Below, piece after piece: positions 49,831-58,827 of a stretch of 64,000 bases of DNA. Both the position numbers and the translations under genes were made by a program. The notes beneath the pieces are model-generated. The model ran no database searches, had not been told where the DNA came from, and saw only the letters and a list, made by a program, of their open reading frames with translations. How positions within the stretch are numbered: the first letter of the stretch is position 1; each line of letters starts with the position of its first letter. The DNA is from JANYCG01 sp031386665 (lineage in GTDB: Bacteria; Pseudomonadota; Gammaproteobacteria; Burkholderiales; Burkholderiaceae_C): positions 1 to 64,000 of the forward strand of contig JANNCN010000082.1 in the NCBI GenBank assembly GCA_031386665.1. The letters are read 5' to 3'.

Positions 49831-50967
49831 ATGTCAGACTTTTCAACCAGCGGCCTGCAACTTCGATCGCTGATCAAACCCACTGGTGAGCTGGAGCTGT
49901 CGCTGGCTGTGGTCGATACACCCAATCCTGTTGACGACGAGGTGCTGATTCGCGTTGAGGCAACGCCCATCAACCCGTCTGACATTGGCTTGCTGTTTGG
50001 CCCTGCTGACATGGCCGCCGCTACTTATTCAGGCTCCGCTGCGCAGCCCATCGTGACCGCGCCCGTGCCCGAGCGGGCCATGAAAGCGATGGCTGGGCGC
50101 ATGGGGCAATCCCTTGCGGTGGGTAACGAAGGGGCTGGCACGGTGGTGGCCGCTGGGCCATCGCCCAAAGCGCAGGTCTTGTTGGGCAAAAAGGTGTCGG
50201 TGATTGCAGGCGCCATGTACGCGCAGTTTCGCATTGCCAAGGCCAACGCCTGCCTGGTGCTACCGTCGGATGCCACTGCCGCTGATGGCGCATCGTGTTA
50301 CGTCAACCCGCTGACCGCCTTAGGGTTTGTTGAAACCATGAAGCTTGAAAAGCACAGCGCTTTGGTGCACACCGCGGCCGCGTCCAATCTGGGGCAAATG
50401 CTGTTAAAGATTTGCCAGAAGGACGGCATCAATCTGGTCAACATTGTGCGCAAACCCGAGCAAGAAGCCCTGCTGCGGGGCCTGGGTGCCCAATGGGTTT
50501 GCAACGCCAGGTCGCCCAGCTTCATGGACGATCTGACTCAGGCTTTGGTCGAAACCGGTGCCACTTTGGCGTTTGACGCAACCGGCGGCGGCAAGCTGGC
50601 GGGACAAATTTTGACCTGCATGGAGGCCGCCCTGAACCGCACCGCCAAAGAATACAGCCGCTATGGCTCACCCATTCACAAGCAGGTGTACCTTTATGGC
50701 AACCTCGACATGGCACCCACCGAATTCAACCGCGCCTTTGGCATGGCTTGGGGCGTTGGCGGCTGGCTGGTGTTTCCGTTCTTGGTTAAGTTGTCGGCTG
50801 AACAAAACGCCAGCCTGCGCGCCCGCGTGGCGGCAGAACTCAAAACCACGTTTGCCAGCCACTACACACAGGAAATCTCCCTGGCAGAGGCGCTGCAGCC
50901 TGCTGCCGTCAAAGCGTATGGCCTGCGGGCAACGGGTGCCAAATACCTGATCAACCCCAGTCTTTGA
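49831..50967 (+). CDS. Medium-chain dehydrogenase/reductase, quinone oxidoreductase-like
   Basis: A 378-residue MDR protein. The N-terminal GroES-like domain has EVLIRVEATPINPSDIGLLFG and VGNEGAGTVVAAG; the nucleotide-binding domain has LVHTAAASNLGQMLLKICQKDGINLVNIVRK and FDATGGGKLAGQIL. The structural zinc cysteines are absent, which fits a zinc-free NADPH oxidoreductase. AAAGGA lies 8 nt before the ATG at 49831. It is divergent from the spermidine-synthase-like gene with an intergenic space of only 17-47 bp. The substrate is unknown. Confidence 0.88.
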   Translation: MSDFSTSGLQLRSLIKPTGELELSLAVVDTPNPVDDEVLIRVEATPINPSDIGLLFGPADMAAATYSGSAAQPIVTAPVPERAMKAMAGRMGQSLAVGNEGAGTVVAAGPSPKAQVLLGKKVSVIAGAMYAQFRIAKANACLVLPSDATAADGASCYVNPLTALGFVETMKLEKHSALVHTAAASNLGQMLLKICQKDGINLVNIVRKPEQEALLRGLGAQWVCNARSPSFMDDLTQALVETGATLAFDATGGGKLAGQILTCMEAALNRTAKEYSRYGSPIHKQVYLYGNLDMAPTEFNRAFGMAWGVGGWLVFPFLVKLSAEQNASLRARVAAELKTTFASHYTQEISLAEALQPAAVKAYGLRATGAKYLINPSL

Positions 50968-51037
50968 TCGAACAATCACGGTCGCAGTTGGCGTCGTGAC
51001 CATGGTTTCAAAAGCGAAATCACAACCGAAGACAAAT

Positions 51038-52024
51038 ATGACCTCTCGCCGCAAATTTCTGGACACCTCGGCCCTTGCCGTCCTGTCAGCCACGGGGCTG
51101 GGCAGCCACAAGCAAGCGAAGGCTCAGGCCTGGCCCAACCAGCCAGTCCGAATCATCGTGCCCTTCCCGCCGGGCGGCACGTCAGACATGATTGCCCGCA
51201 TCATCTCCAAACCCCTGGGCGACGCGCTGGGCACGACCGTCATAGTTGAAAACCGCACGGGGGCCAATGGCAGTGTGGGCGCCGGCGTGGTTGCCCAAGC
51301 CACCGACAGCCACACCATGCTGCTGTCTGACATGGGGTCGGTCGCTCTGGCGCATGTGATCACCAAAGCGTTGCCCTACAAGGCCGATGACCTCAAGGGC
51401 GTGACCATGCTGGCCTATTCGCCGCACATGCTGGTCGCCACGCCCTCGTTGCCAGCCAACACACTGCAGGAGCTGGTGGCGCTGTCCAAAAAGACCAAAA
51501 TCAACGTGGCCAGCAGCGGCACAGGGTCGCCCAACCACCTGGGCATGGTCGAGATCGCGCAGGCCACGGGCATGCAATGGCAGCATGTCCCTTACCGAGG
51601 CGGCGCGCAGTCCGTCGCAGACACGGCCGCAGGCGTGACCCATGTGGTGCTTAACGGCATGCTGGCAACGCTGCCGCTGGTCAGCGCGGGGCGACTCAAA
51701 GTGATTGGCATCAGCAAACGCACGCGAATGGCGCTGGTAAGCCAAATGCCCACCATTGCCGAGCAAGGCTTGTCCACCTTCGAGTCGGGCACCTACCAGG
51801 GCATTGCCGTGGCCAGCAGCATGCCCAAGGCAGCGGTGGCCAAGGTCAGCGCCGCCTTGATCGCCGTGATTCGTTCACCCGATATCCGCGCAAGGTTGGT
51901 GCAGGCGGGTGCCGAGGTGATGACCTCCACCCCCGCCGAACTGAGCGCCTTTATCGTAGCAGAGCGCAAACGCTGGAGCGGCGTGATCGAGCGCGCGGGC
52001 AAGCAGCTTGAAGGCACAGCGTGA
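51038..52024 (+). CDS. Bug family substrate-binding protein with Tat-like signal
   Basis: A 328-residue PF03401 protein. MTSRRKFLDTSALAVLSATGLG carries SRRKFL, a twin-arginine motif, instead of the plain Sec signal seen in the other two Bug proteins of this window. The mature part reads WPNQPVRIIVPFPPGGTSDMIARIISKPLGDALGTTVIVENRTGANG. The start at 51038 was preferred because GAAGA precedes it and the Tat motif then lies at the N-terminus; 51002 and GTG 50996 are alternatives. The next reading frame is a degraded Ldh-type gene, a common neighbour of Bug proteins. Confidence 0.87.
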   Translation: MTSRRKFLDTSALAVLSATGLGSHKQAKAQAWPNQPVRIIVPFPPGGTSDMIARIISKPLGDALGTTVIVENRTGANGSVGAGVVAQATDSHTMLLSDMGSVALAHVITKALPYKADDLKGVTMLAYSPHMLVATPSLPANTLQELVALSKKTKINVASSGTGSPNHLGMVEIAQATGMQWQHVPYRGGAQSVADTAAGVTHVVLNGMLATLPLVSAGRLKVIGISKRTRMALVSQMPTIAEQGLSTFESGTYQGIAVASSMPKAAVAKVSAALIAVIRSPDIRARLVQAGAEVMTSTPAELSAFIVAERKRWSGVIERAGKQLEGTA

Positions 52025-52082
52025 TGCACGACATGACGCTCGACATGACAGTCAATAGGACGATCCGGGCAACTTTCAGACC

Positions 52083-52361
52083 GTGGATGTAGCGCTCGCC
52101 AACAGCGTCTTGTCCCTTGAGCAATTTGCAAACCAGCTGTTTCTAAGCGTCGGCATGCAGCCCGACAAGGCGGCCACCGTGGCCCGCCTAATTGACGCAA
52201 CGCAGCCCGTGCGCATGCCAGGCGACCAGGCCGCAAGAGGCATAGAGCATGCACGCGCCCAAGGGATCACTTCCGACGATGCAACTTGGGCGGAGCTTGA
52301 ACGCTGGGCCCAAACACTGTCGGTGGCCCTGCCGGAAAAGTTCATATCACCGGTGATATGA
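52083..52361 (+). pseudogene. Internally deleted Ldh-type (malate/L-lactate) dehydrogenase remnant
   Basis: An open 92-residue frame. Its first 45 residues (LSLEQFANQLFLSVGMQPDKAATVARLIDA) resemble the N-terminal helices of the Ldh_2 family, and the rest (VRMPGDQAARGIEHARAQGITSDDATWAELERWAQ) resembles the family C-terminus, which usually has PVRVPGE followed by a helix with GI and a closing helix. About 250 central residues with the NAD and active sites are missing, so no activity is expected. The join is in frame. The end overlaps the palindrome at 52341-52362. Confidence 0.55.
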
Positions 52362-52362
52362 A
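52341..52362. promoter_or_regulatory. Perfect palindrome around CACCGGTG
   Basis: TTCATATCACCGGTGATATGAA is a perfect 22-nt dyad spanning the end of the Ldh remnant. It shares its core with 46388-46407. It may be an operator, terminator stem or part of the composite repeat. Confidence 0.45.
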
Positions 52363-52416
52363 GTTTCTCAAAAGGAGGGAAAAAACAGGATTTTCGCCAA
52401 ATTTCTGAAGAAATGA

Positions 52417-52466
52417 GGCTCTAGCTCCCAAATTATATAGATAGTACGCTACTATAAACATAGCAA
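52417..52466 (-). repeat. 50-nt dispersed repeat, copy E
   Basis: On the minus strand TTGCTATG, TAGTAGCGTACTAT and TTTGGGAGCTAGAGCC in exactly 50 nt. It lies 97 nt beyond acnB in acnB orientation, after the acnB terminator. It is the most divergent copy; TTGGC follows at the same distance as in B and C. Confidence 0.82.
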
Positions 52467-52498
52467 TTAGCTTGAAACAAAGATACCCAACAAGCAAT

Positions 52499-52522
52499 GA
52501 AAAACGGCCCGCAGGCCGTTTC
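52499..52522 (-). terminator. acnB terminator
   Basis: AAACGGCC (minus strand) pairs with GGCCGTTT across a 4-nt loop, followed by TTCATT. It lies about 40 nt after the acnB stop. Confidence 0.75.
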
Positions 52523-52562
52523 TCAATTTCCCCTATTCCCTACTGAGGACATCGGCTCAAAA

Positions 52563-55190
52563 TCAAGCCGCGACTCCATCCACCACTTGGTCTGCCAGGT
52601 CGGTGTAGTCGCTCACCTTGTCAAAGTTCAGGTATTGATAGACCTTGTCACTGGCTGCCGTCAGCATGCCCATGTCAGCCATGTACTCGGCCTTGGTTGG
52701 AATGCGGCCCAGCTTGGAGCAGATGGCCGCCAGCTCGGCAGATCCCAAGTACACGTTAGAGTTTTTGCCCAGTCGATTGGGGAAGTTGCGGGTGGACGTG
52801 GAGAACACCGTTGCGCCTTCTTTCACCTGCGCCTGGTTGCCCATGCACAGGCTGCAGCCGGGCATCTCCATGCGCGCACCCGCCGAGCCGAGCACGCCGT
52901 AATGGCCTTCTTCAGTCAATTGCTTGGCGTCCATTTTGGTGGGCGGTGCCATCCACAACTTGACCGGAATGTCGCGCTTGTTTTCAAGCAATTTGGAAGC
53001 GGCGCGAAAGTGTCCGATATTGGTCATGCAGCTGCCGATGAAGACTTCGTCAATCTTGGCACCCGCCACATCAGACAAGGTTTTCACATCATCCGGGTCG
53101 TTCGGGCACGCGACGATGGGCTCATGAATGTCAGCCAAATCGATTTCAATCACAGCGGCATATTCAGCATCTGCGTCACCCGCCAGCAATTGCGGATCAG
53201 CCAGCCAGGCTTCCATGGCCTTGATGCGGCGGTTGATGGTGCGCACGTCTGAATAACCAGTAGCAATCATCCATTTCAGCATGGTGATGTTGCTAGTGAT
53301 GTACTCGACGATCGGCTCTTTGTTCAAATGCACCGTGCAGCCACCGGCACTGCGTTCGGCAGAGGCATCGCTCAACTCAAACGCTTGCTCGACTTTGAGA
53401 TCTGGCAAGCCTTCGATTTCGAGAATCCGCCCCGAGAATATGTTCAACTTGCCCTGTTTGGCAACGGTCAACAGCCCCGCTTTGATGGCATACAGCGGAA
53501 TGGCATTGACCAGGTCACGCAAGGTCACGCCGTTTTGCATCTTGCCTTTGAAGCGCACCAAAACCGACTCGGGCATGTCAAGCGGCATAACACCAGTGGC
53601 AGCGCCAAATGCCACCAAGCCAGAGCCTGCCGGGAAGCTGATGCCAATCGGAAAGCGGGTGTGGCTGTCGCCACCGGTGCCCACCGTGTCAGGCAACAGC
53701 ATGCGGTTCAGCCAGCTGTGAATAATACCGTCGCCCGGGCGCAAAGGCACACCGCCCCGGGTGCTGATGAAGTCAGGCAGCTCGTGGTGCATTTTCACGT
53801 CGACAAGCTTGGGGTACGCTGCCGTGTGGCAAAACGATTGCATCACCAAGTCGGCGCTGAAGCCCAGACAAGCCAGGTCTTTCAGTTCATCGCGCGTCAT
53901 GGGGCCGGTCGTGTCCTGGCTGCCCACCGATGTCATTTTGGGTTCGCAGTAGGTCCCTGGGCGGATGCCAGGCTGCTTGCCATCAACCAACGGCAAACCA
54001 CAAGCGCGGCCCACCATTTTTTGCGCCAATGTGAAGCCGCGGCCACTGTCAGCCGGGCTTTGCGGCAAACGAAACAGAGTCGAGGTTGGCAGGCCCAGAG
54101 CCCAACGCGCCTTGGCCGTCAGGCCGCGCCCGATGATCAGCGGAATGCGCCCACCCGCCCGAACTTCGTCAAACAGCACGTCGCTTTTGACCTTGAATTC
54201 CGCAATCACTTTGCCGTCTTTCAGCGCTCTGCCTTCGTAGGGGCGCAGCTCGATCACGTCGCCCATGGCCATTTGGCTCACATCCAACTCGATAGGCAAG
54301 GCGCCCGAGTCTTCCATGGTGTTGTAAAAAATCGGGGCAATTTTGGTACCCAGACAGACTCCACCAAAGCGCTTGTTGGGTACAAAAGGAATGTCTTCGC
54401 CAGTAAACCACAACACCGAATTCGTCGCCGATTTGCGGCTTGAGCCCGTGCCCACCACGTCGCCCACATAAGCGACCAGATTGCCTTTGCCTTTGAGGTC
54501 GTTGATGAACTTGATGGGGCCGCGCTTGCCCTCTTCCTCAGGCGTCACGCCCGGACGCGGATTCTTGTGCATGGCCAGCGCATGCAACGGAATGTCAGGG
54601 CGACTGAACGCATCTGGCGCGGGCGACAAATCATCTGTGTTGATTTCGCCAGCCACCTTGAACACCGTCAGCAGGATCGACGTCGCCACTTCAGGGCGAG
54701 ACGTGAACCACTCACCCTCTGCCCAACTTTTCAGCACTTCTTTGGCGTAATGGTTGCCCTTGTCGGCTTTCTCTTTCACGTCATGAAACTGGTCGAACAT
54801 CAGCAAGGTCTTTTTCAGGCCATTGGCAGCCGTTTGGGCCACTGTGGCGCTGTCATCTGCCAGCAAATCGACCATCGGGCTGATGTTGTAGCCACCCAGC
54901 ATGGTGCCCAACAGCTCGGTCGCGTTTTCACGCGACAGCAGGCTGCATTGTTCGCTGCCATGGGCGACGGCGGCCAAGTAACTGGCCTTGACCTTGGCGG
55001 CATCATCGACCCCCGCAGGAACGCGGTGCGTAATCAATTCGACCAACAGAGTCTCTTCGCCTTTAGGAGGTGCCTTCAACAGCTCGATCAATTCACCCGT
55101 TTGCTTGGCCGACAACGGCAAGGGCGGAATGCCAAGTGCGGCGCGCTCAGCAACGTGGGCGCGGTAGGTTTCTAAAAATTGCGCGGACAT
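52563..55190 (-). CDS. acnB: Aconitate hydratase B (bifunctional with 2-methylisocitrate dehydratase)
   Basis: An 875-residue TCA-cycle enzyme that isomerises citrate to isocitrate. The N-terminal HEAT-like domain precedes the catalytic domains, the reverse order from AcnA. The [4Fe-4S] ligands are in FIGSCMTNIGHFRAA and MPGCSLCMGNQAQV, and GGDSHTRFPIGISFPAGSGLVAFGAATG is the family signature. The start at 55190 (MSAQFLETYRAHVAERAALGI) is the AcnB N-terminus. It is the last of three minus-strand genes (mdh, hypothetical, acnB). Confidence 0.97.
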   Translation of the reverse strand: MSAQFLETYRAHVAERAALGIPPLPLSAKQTGELIELLKAPPKGEETLLVELITHRVPAGVDDAAKVKASYLAAVAHGSEQCSLLSRENATELLGTMLGGYNISPMVDLLADDSATVAQTAANGLKKTLLMFDQFHDVKEKADKGNHYAKEVLKSWAEGEWFTSRPEVATSILLTVFKVAGEINTDDLSPAPDAFSRPDIPLHALAMHKNPRPGVTPEEEGKRGPIKFINDLKGKGNLVAYVGDVVGTGSSRKSATNSVLWFTGEDIPFVPNKRFGGVCLGTKIAPIFYNTMEDSGALPIELDVSQMAMGDVIELRPYEGRALKDGKVIAEFKVKSDVLFDEVRAGGRIPLIIGRGLTAKARWALGLPTSTLFRLPQSPADSGRGFTLAQKMVGRACGLPLVDGKQPGIRPGTYCEPKMTSVGSQDTTGPMTRDELKDLACLGFSADLVMQSFCHTAAYPKLVDVKMHHELPDFISTRGGVPLRPGDGIIHSWLNRMLLPDTVGTGGDSHTRFPIGISFPAGSGLVAFGAATGVMPLDMPESVLVRFKGKMQNGVTLRDLVNAIPLYAIKAGLLTVAKQGKLNIFSGRILEIEGLPDLKVEQAFELSDASAERSAGGCTVHLNKEPIVEYITSNITMLKWMIATGYSDVRTINRRIKAMEAWLADPQLLAGDADAEYAAVIEIDLADIHEPIVACPNDPDDVKTLSDVAGAKIDEVFIGSCMTNIGHFRAASKLLENKRDIPVKLWMAPPTKMDAKQLTEEGHYGVLGSAGARMEMPGCSLCMGNQAQVKEGATVFSTSTRNFPNRLGKNSNVYLGSAELAAICSKLGRIPTKAEYMADMGMLTAASDKVYQYLNFDKVSDYTDLADQVVDGVAA

Positions 55191-55256
55191 GGGGACGTTC
55201 CTTTTTAATGTCAAATGAGGAGGCTCTTGGCCAAAAAAGTCTAGCGCGGCACTGCC

Positions 55257-55883
55257 TTATTTGGCGACCGGCGCAGAGGCAGCAGATGAAGCAGGTGCAG
55301 GTGCAGGTGCAGGTTCTGGTGCAGGCGCATCCAGCACGCTTTGCGCTGGTGCGTTTTGCAATGCGGCTTCCACCGCGATTTGGGCGGGGCTCATGCAGGC
55401 ATCTGCCAGCCTTTGGCCCAGTTTTTGATTCATCAACATGGATTTGTTGGCCAGTTGAAGCCAAACGGCCCCTGCTTTTTTATCTTCCAGCCGGATTGCG
55501 CCCGTCGTGGTTTCAACTGGAAACATCCGAAACTTGAGGTTGTTGACCTGCACATTGAAAAACCCGGGCGACTTGGGGTCTGGCGTCAAGGTCACAAACG
55601 CGCCCAGCTCGCAAGGCAGGCGGCCTTGGTAAACCCGTTCGGCAATCGCCATTTCGGCAGGTGTCAACGCGGCATCTGCGGCCTGAATGCCAGTGGCCAT
55701 TTGGGTCGCCTTGCTTTTGGCATCCACCCGGCTCGCCGAGGGTTTGCTTAGCTTAGGAGGGCTGTCTTTTTTGACGGGCGCGGTGGTTTGCGCGCCCAAC
55801 GCCATCGGAAGCAACAACACCAGCCCACCTGCTACAGCGTGGAAAACTCTGGGTAATTTGGTGCGGCTGGAGTTCAAAGGCAT
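55257..55883 (-). CDS. Periplasmic conserved hypothetical protein
   Basis: A 208-residue exported protein. The signal peptide (MPLNSSRTKLPRVFHAVAGG to LGAQ) is followed by a Lys/Ser/Pro linker, a core (ALTPAEMAIAERVYQGRLPCELGAFVTLTPDPKSPGFFNVQVNNLKFRMFPVETTTGAIRLEDKKAGAVWLQLANKSMLMNQKLGQRLADACMSP) and a Pro/Ala-rich tail. Two Cys could form a disulfide. The core is of a type widely seen in Burkholderiales next to TCA genes, but I know no function. It stands 13 bp after mdh and 66 bp before acnB on the same strand. Confidence 0.8.
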   Translation of the reverse strand: MPLNSSRTKLPRVFHAVAGGLVLLLPMALGAQTTAPVKKDSPPKLSKPSASRVDAKSKATQMATGIQAADAALTPAEMAIAERVYQGRLPCELGAFVTLTPDPKSPGFFNVQVNNLKFRMFPVETTTGAIRLEDKKAGAVWLQLANKSMLMNQKLGQRLADACMSPAQIAVEAALQNAPAQSVLDAPAPEPAPAPAPASSAASAPVAK

Positions 55884-55896
55884 GGTTATTTCCTGG

Positions 55897-56883
55897 TCAA
55901 AGCAGGTGCACGACACCCGCTTGCTCGTCTTGCAATTCTTTCAGCGTCTTGTTGATGCAGCCTTGGCTGAACTCGTCAACGCTCAAGCCTTCAACCGTTT
56001 TGTACTCGCCACCTTGGCAGGTGACTGCAAAACCAAACATGGTGTCTTGCGGAATGCCGTATTGCCCGTCTGACGGAATGCCCATGGTGACCCACTTTCC
56101 GTTGGTGCCAAGCGCCCAATCCCGCATGTGGTCAATGGCTGCATTCGCGGCAGAGGCCGCCGAAGACACGCCACGCGCTTCAATGATGGCCGCACCACGC
56201 TTGCCGACTGTCGGCAAGAATGTGTTGGCATTCCAGTCGTGGTCGTTGATCAGGTCTTTAACGCTGGCACCCGCAATGGTGGCGAACCGGTAGTCGGGGT
56301 ACATGGTTGGCGAATGGTTGCCCCAGACCACCATTTTTTCGATGTCGGCCACAGCCTTGCCGGTTTTGGCGGCAATTTGGCTCAAAGCGCGGTTGTGATC
56401 AAGGCGCAGCATGGCGGTGAAGTTCTTGCGCGGCAAGTCAGGCGCGCTCTTCATGGCGATCCAGGCATTGGTATTGGCTGGGTTGCCGACCACCAGCACC
56501 TTCACGTTGCGACTGGCGACCGCGTTCAAGGCTTTTCCCTGGGCGGTGAAAATTTGTGCATTCGCAGCCAACAGGTCGGCGCGCTCCATGCCAGGACCAC
56601 GGGGGCGCGAACCGATCAACAGCGCGTAATCAACATCCTTGAATGCGGTCATGGGATCGCCATGAGCTTCCATGCCCACCAGCAGCGGAAAGGCGCAGTC
56701 TTGCAACTCCATCATCACGCCCTTCAAAGCCTTTTGCGGGCCTTCAACCGGGACTTCAAGCAATTGCAAGATCACGGGCTGGTCTTTGCCCAGCATTTCG
56801 CCAGACGCGATGCGAAAAAGAATGGCGTAACCAATTTGACCGGCGGCACCCGTGACGGCAACACGGACAGGTTTTTTGCTCAT
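55897..56883 (-). CDS. mdh: Malate dehydrogenase
   Basis: A 328-residue NAD-dependent MDH. The dinucleotide-binding motif VAVTGAAGQIGYAILFRIASG is at residues 8-28, the substrate arginines lie in GSRPRGPGMERADLL, and the catalytic pair is VGNPANTNAWI and WGNHSPTMYPDY (His). It oxidises malate to oxaloacetate. It is divergent from the GntR regulator across 110 bp that contain the palindrome CTTATATAAG. Confidence 0.97.
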   Translation of the reverse strand: MSKKPVRVAVTGAAGQIGYAILFRIASGEMLGKDQPVILQLLEVPVEGPQKALKGVMMELQDCAFPLLVGMEAHGDPMTAFKDVDYALLIGSRPRGPGMERADLLAANAQIFTAQGKALNAVASRNVKVLVVGNPANTNAWIAMKSAPDLPRKNFTAMLRLDHNRALSQIAAKTGKAVADIEKMVVWGNHSPTMYPDYRFATIAGASVKDLINDHDWNANTFLPTVGKRGAAIIEARGVSSAASAANAAIDHMRDWALGTNGKWVTMGIPSDGQYGIPQDTMFGFAVTCQGGEYKTVEGLSVDEFSQGCINKTLKELQDEQAGVVHLL

Positions 56884-56949
56884 GGAAAGGCTCCGAAAAT
56901 AGTTTGAAAGACACCCAGAGTTTACCCTCGAAAGTCGTCGTCCGTCAAT

Positions 56950-56977
56950 TTGTCTTATGTCTTATATAAGATATGAT
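56950..56977 (+). promoter_or_regulatory. gntR promoter with operator in the spacer
   Basis: TTGTCT (56950-56955), 16 nt, TATGAT (56972-56977) form a good sigma-70 promoter. The perfect palindrome CTTATATAAG (56961-56970) occupies the spacer, so a bound GntR dimer would block polymerase. The same site lies 78 bp from the mdh start. Confidence 0.6.
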
Positions 56978-56993
56978 TCGCACTTCAGACTCG

Positions 56994-57806
56994 ATGAAAA
57001 TCATGAGCTCCTTGCCCATCTCACAGACCGACCGGCCGACTCCCGCGGCGGAATATGGTGTGGCGGCCCCACCCAGCCTGACACCGGCTTTCAGCCCGCT
57101 ATACCAGCAAATCAAAGGGCTGATCCTTCAAAGCTTGCTGGCGGGGGAATGGAAGCCGGGCGAGTCCATTCCCAGCGAAATGGACTTGGCCACACGCTTC
57201 AGGGTAAGCCAGGGAACCGTGCGAAAGGCAGTTGACGAGCTTGCGGCCGACAACCTGCTGGTGCGCCGCCAAGGCAAGGGCACTTTTGTGGCCACCCATG
57301 CGGAGCAACATGTTCAGTACCGATTTCTGAAACTGATGCCGGACGAGGGTGACACCAGTTCCGAGGGGCCCGCCCAACGCGAAATTATTGACTGCAAACG
57401 CTTGCGTGCGTCCAGCGATGTTGCCAAATCATTGGGTTTAAAAACCGGCGACGCCGTTTTGCAAGTGCGCCGGGTGCTTTCGTTCGTCAATCGCCCCACC
57501 ATTTTGGAAGACCTTTGGCTGCCGGGCGGCCCCTTTAAGGGCCTGACCGCTGAGCGCCTAAGTGACTACCACGGCCCCATGTACGCGTTGTTTGAAACCG
57601 AGTTTGGCGTGCGCATGGTGAGGGCTGTCGAGAAAATTCGAGCCGTCTTGCCCGACACAGAGCAAAGTGTGCTGCTGAAAGTACCCCAAAACACGCCGCT
57701 CTTAAGCGTGGAGCGAATTGCCTACACCTACAACGACGCACCCATGGAGATGCGCCGGGGTTTGTACTTGACGGACACCCATTTCTACCGAAATGAGCTT
57801 AATTAG
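56994..57806 (+). CDS. GntR family regulator, UTRA (HutC) subgroup, between mdh and sdh
   Basis: A 270-residue regulator. The winged helix (SPLYQQIKGLILQSLLAGEWKPGESIPSEMDLATRFRVSQGTVRKAVDELAADNLLVRRQGKGTFVA, about residues 40-100) is followed by a UTRA ligand-binding domain (VLQVRRVLSFVNRPTILEDLWLP and ERIAYTYNDAPMEMRRGLY). The ATG at 56973 would lie inside the promoter -10 box, so 56994 or 57003 is preferred. Its position between mdh-acnB and sdhCDABE-gltA suggests control of the TCA cycle in response to a carboxylate. The palindrome at 56961-56970 is its likely operator. Confidence 0.88.
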   Translation: MKIMSSLPISQTDRPTPAAEYGVAAPPSLTPAFSPLYQQIKGLILQSLLAGEWKPGESIPSEMDLATRFRVSQGTVRKAVDELAADNLLVRRQGKGTFVATHAEQHVQYRFLKLMPDEGDTSSEGPAQREIIDCKRLRASSDVAKSLGLKTGDAVLQVRRVLSFVNRPTILEDLWLPGGPFKGLTAERLSDYHGPMYALFETEFGVRMVRAVEKIRAVLPDTEQSVLLKVPQNTPLLSVERIAYTYNDAPMEMRRGLYLTDTHFYRNELN

Positions 57807-57923
57807 CAGCCTCGAATTAACGGGAATTTTGCAAGCCCGCCGTCAGCATGCTGCATTGCAATAGAATTTTGGTTTTGATCAGTTCAAATAACGACAACGA
57901 GCACCCTTCTTGAAAGCCCCCAC

Positions 57924-58403
57924 ATGACCGAACTGACGTCCCCTAAACGGGGCAAGCGCCCCGAGTTTCGCAACATCAACATCTTCAAGGATCTGCCCAC
58001 TTACAGCCTTCCGGCGGCGGGCTTTGTGTCTATCTTGCACCGTATCAGTGGATTCTTGATGTTTTTGCTGCTGCCATTCATCATCTGGATGTTTGACACC
58101 TCAGTTTCCAGCGAAATTTCCTTTGCCAAGTTCACTGGGGTTTTTAACCGAGGCCTACTTTGTGGGGCAACCTCCTGCCTAGTGGCGGGGTGGTTCATGA
58201 AAGCGATAGCTGTTTCACTCATTTGGGCATATTTGCACCACTTCATCGCAGGATTACGCCACCTTTGGATGGACATTAGCCACGCGGCGGTGACCAAAGA
58301 ATTCGGCAAGAGCTCGGCGTTAGTCACTTTGGCATTGAGTGTGGGATTGACTGCTATTTTGGCTGCCAAGCTTTTTGGTGCCTTCGATAATTTAGTGAAA
58401 TAG
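57924..58403 (+). CDS. sdhC: Succinate dehydrogenase cytochrome b subunit SdhC
   Basis: A 159-residue membrane subunit with three hydrophobic helices. The SdhC motif LHRISGFLMFLLLPF and the heme-ligand region AYLHHFIAGLRHLWMD are present. It anchors SdhAB and binds quinone and heme b with SdhD. It heads the sdhCDABE-gltA operon. The first 25 residues are polar. Confidence 0.95.
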   Translation: MTELTSPKRGKRPEFRNINIFKDLPTYSLPAAGFVSILHRISGFLMFLLLPFIIWMFDTSVSSEISFAKFTGVFNRGLLCGATSCLVAGWFMKAIAVSLIWAYLHHFIAGLRHLWMDISHAAVTKEFGKSSALVTLALSVGLTAILAAKLFGAFDNLVK

Positions 58404-58411
58404 GAAATACG

Positions 58412-58780
58412 ATGGCTTCAAATTACGGCACCAAGCGCATTGTTGTGGGCGCTCATTACGGTTTGCGCGACTGGCTTGCCCAGCGAATCACAGCGGGCTT
58501 GATGGCCCTGTTCACCCTGGCGGTGTTGGCGCAAGTGCTGCTGAACAAAGGCCCGATTGGCTACGACAAGTGGGCGGGTATTTTTTCAAGCCAATGGATG
58601 AAAGTGCTCACTTTCACCGTCATCCTTGCCATGGCGTACCACATTTGGGTAGGCATGCGCGACATCTGGATGGACTATGTGACCAGCAGCGTCGCTTTGC
58701 GCCTGTGCCTGCAAATTTTCACAATCGTTTGGCTGATCGCCTGCGCGGGCTGGGCCATTCAGGTGCTGTGGCGCCTTTAA
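58412..58780 (+). CDS. sdhD: Succinate dehydrogenase membrane anchor SdhD
   Basis: A 122-residue protein with three membrane helices: GLMALFTLAVLAQVLL, VLTFTVILAMAYHIWVGMRDIWMDYV and LCLQIFTIVWLIACAGWAIQVLW. The His in AYHIWVG is the expected heme ligand, and the following Asp-Tyr region resembles the quinone site. It begins 8 bp after sdhC. Confidence 0.95.
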   Translation: MASNYGTKRIVVGAHYGLRDWLAQRITAGLMALFTLAVLAQVLLNKGPIGYDKWAGIFSSQWMKVLTFTVILAMAYHIWVGMRDIWMDYVTSSVALRLCLQIFTIVWLIACAGWAIQVLWRL

Positions 58781-58827
58781 AAACTAAAACAGCACGAGCA
58801 GCTTTCCCTAATTTGAGGCATTGATTC

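Noticed and set aside
53328..54443. 371-codon plus-strand frame over acnB
   Set aside because: Antisense of conserved AcnB sequence with no protein motif.
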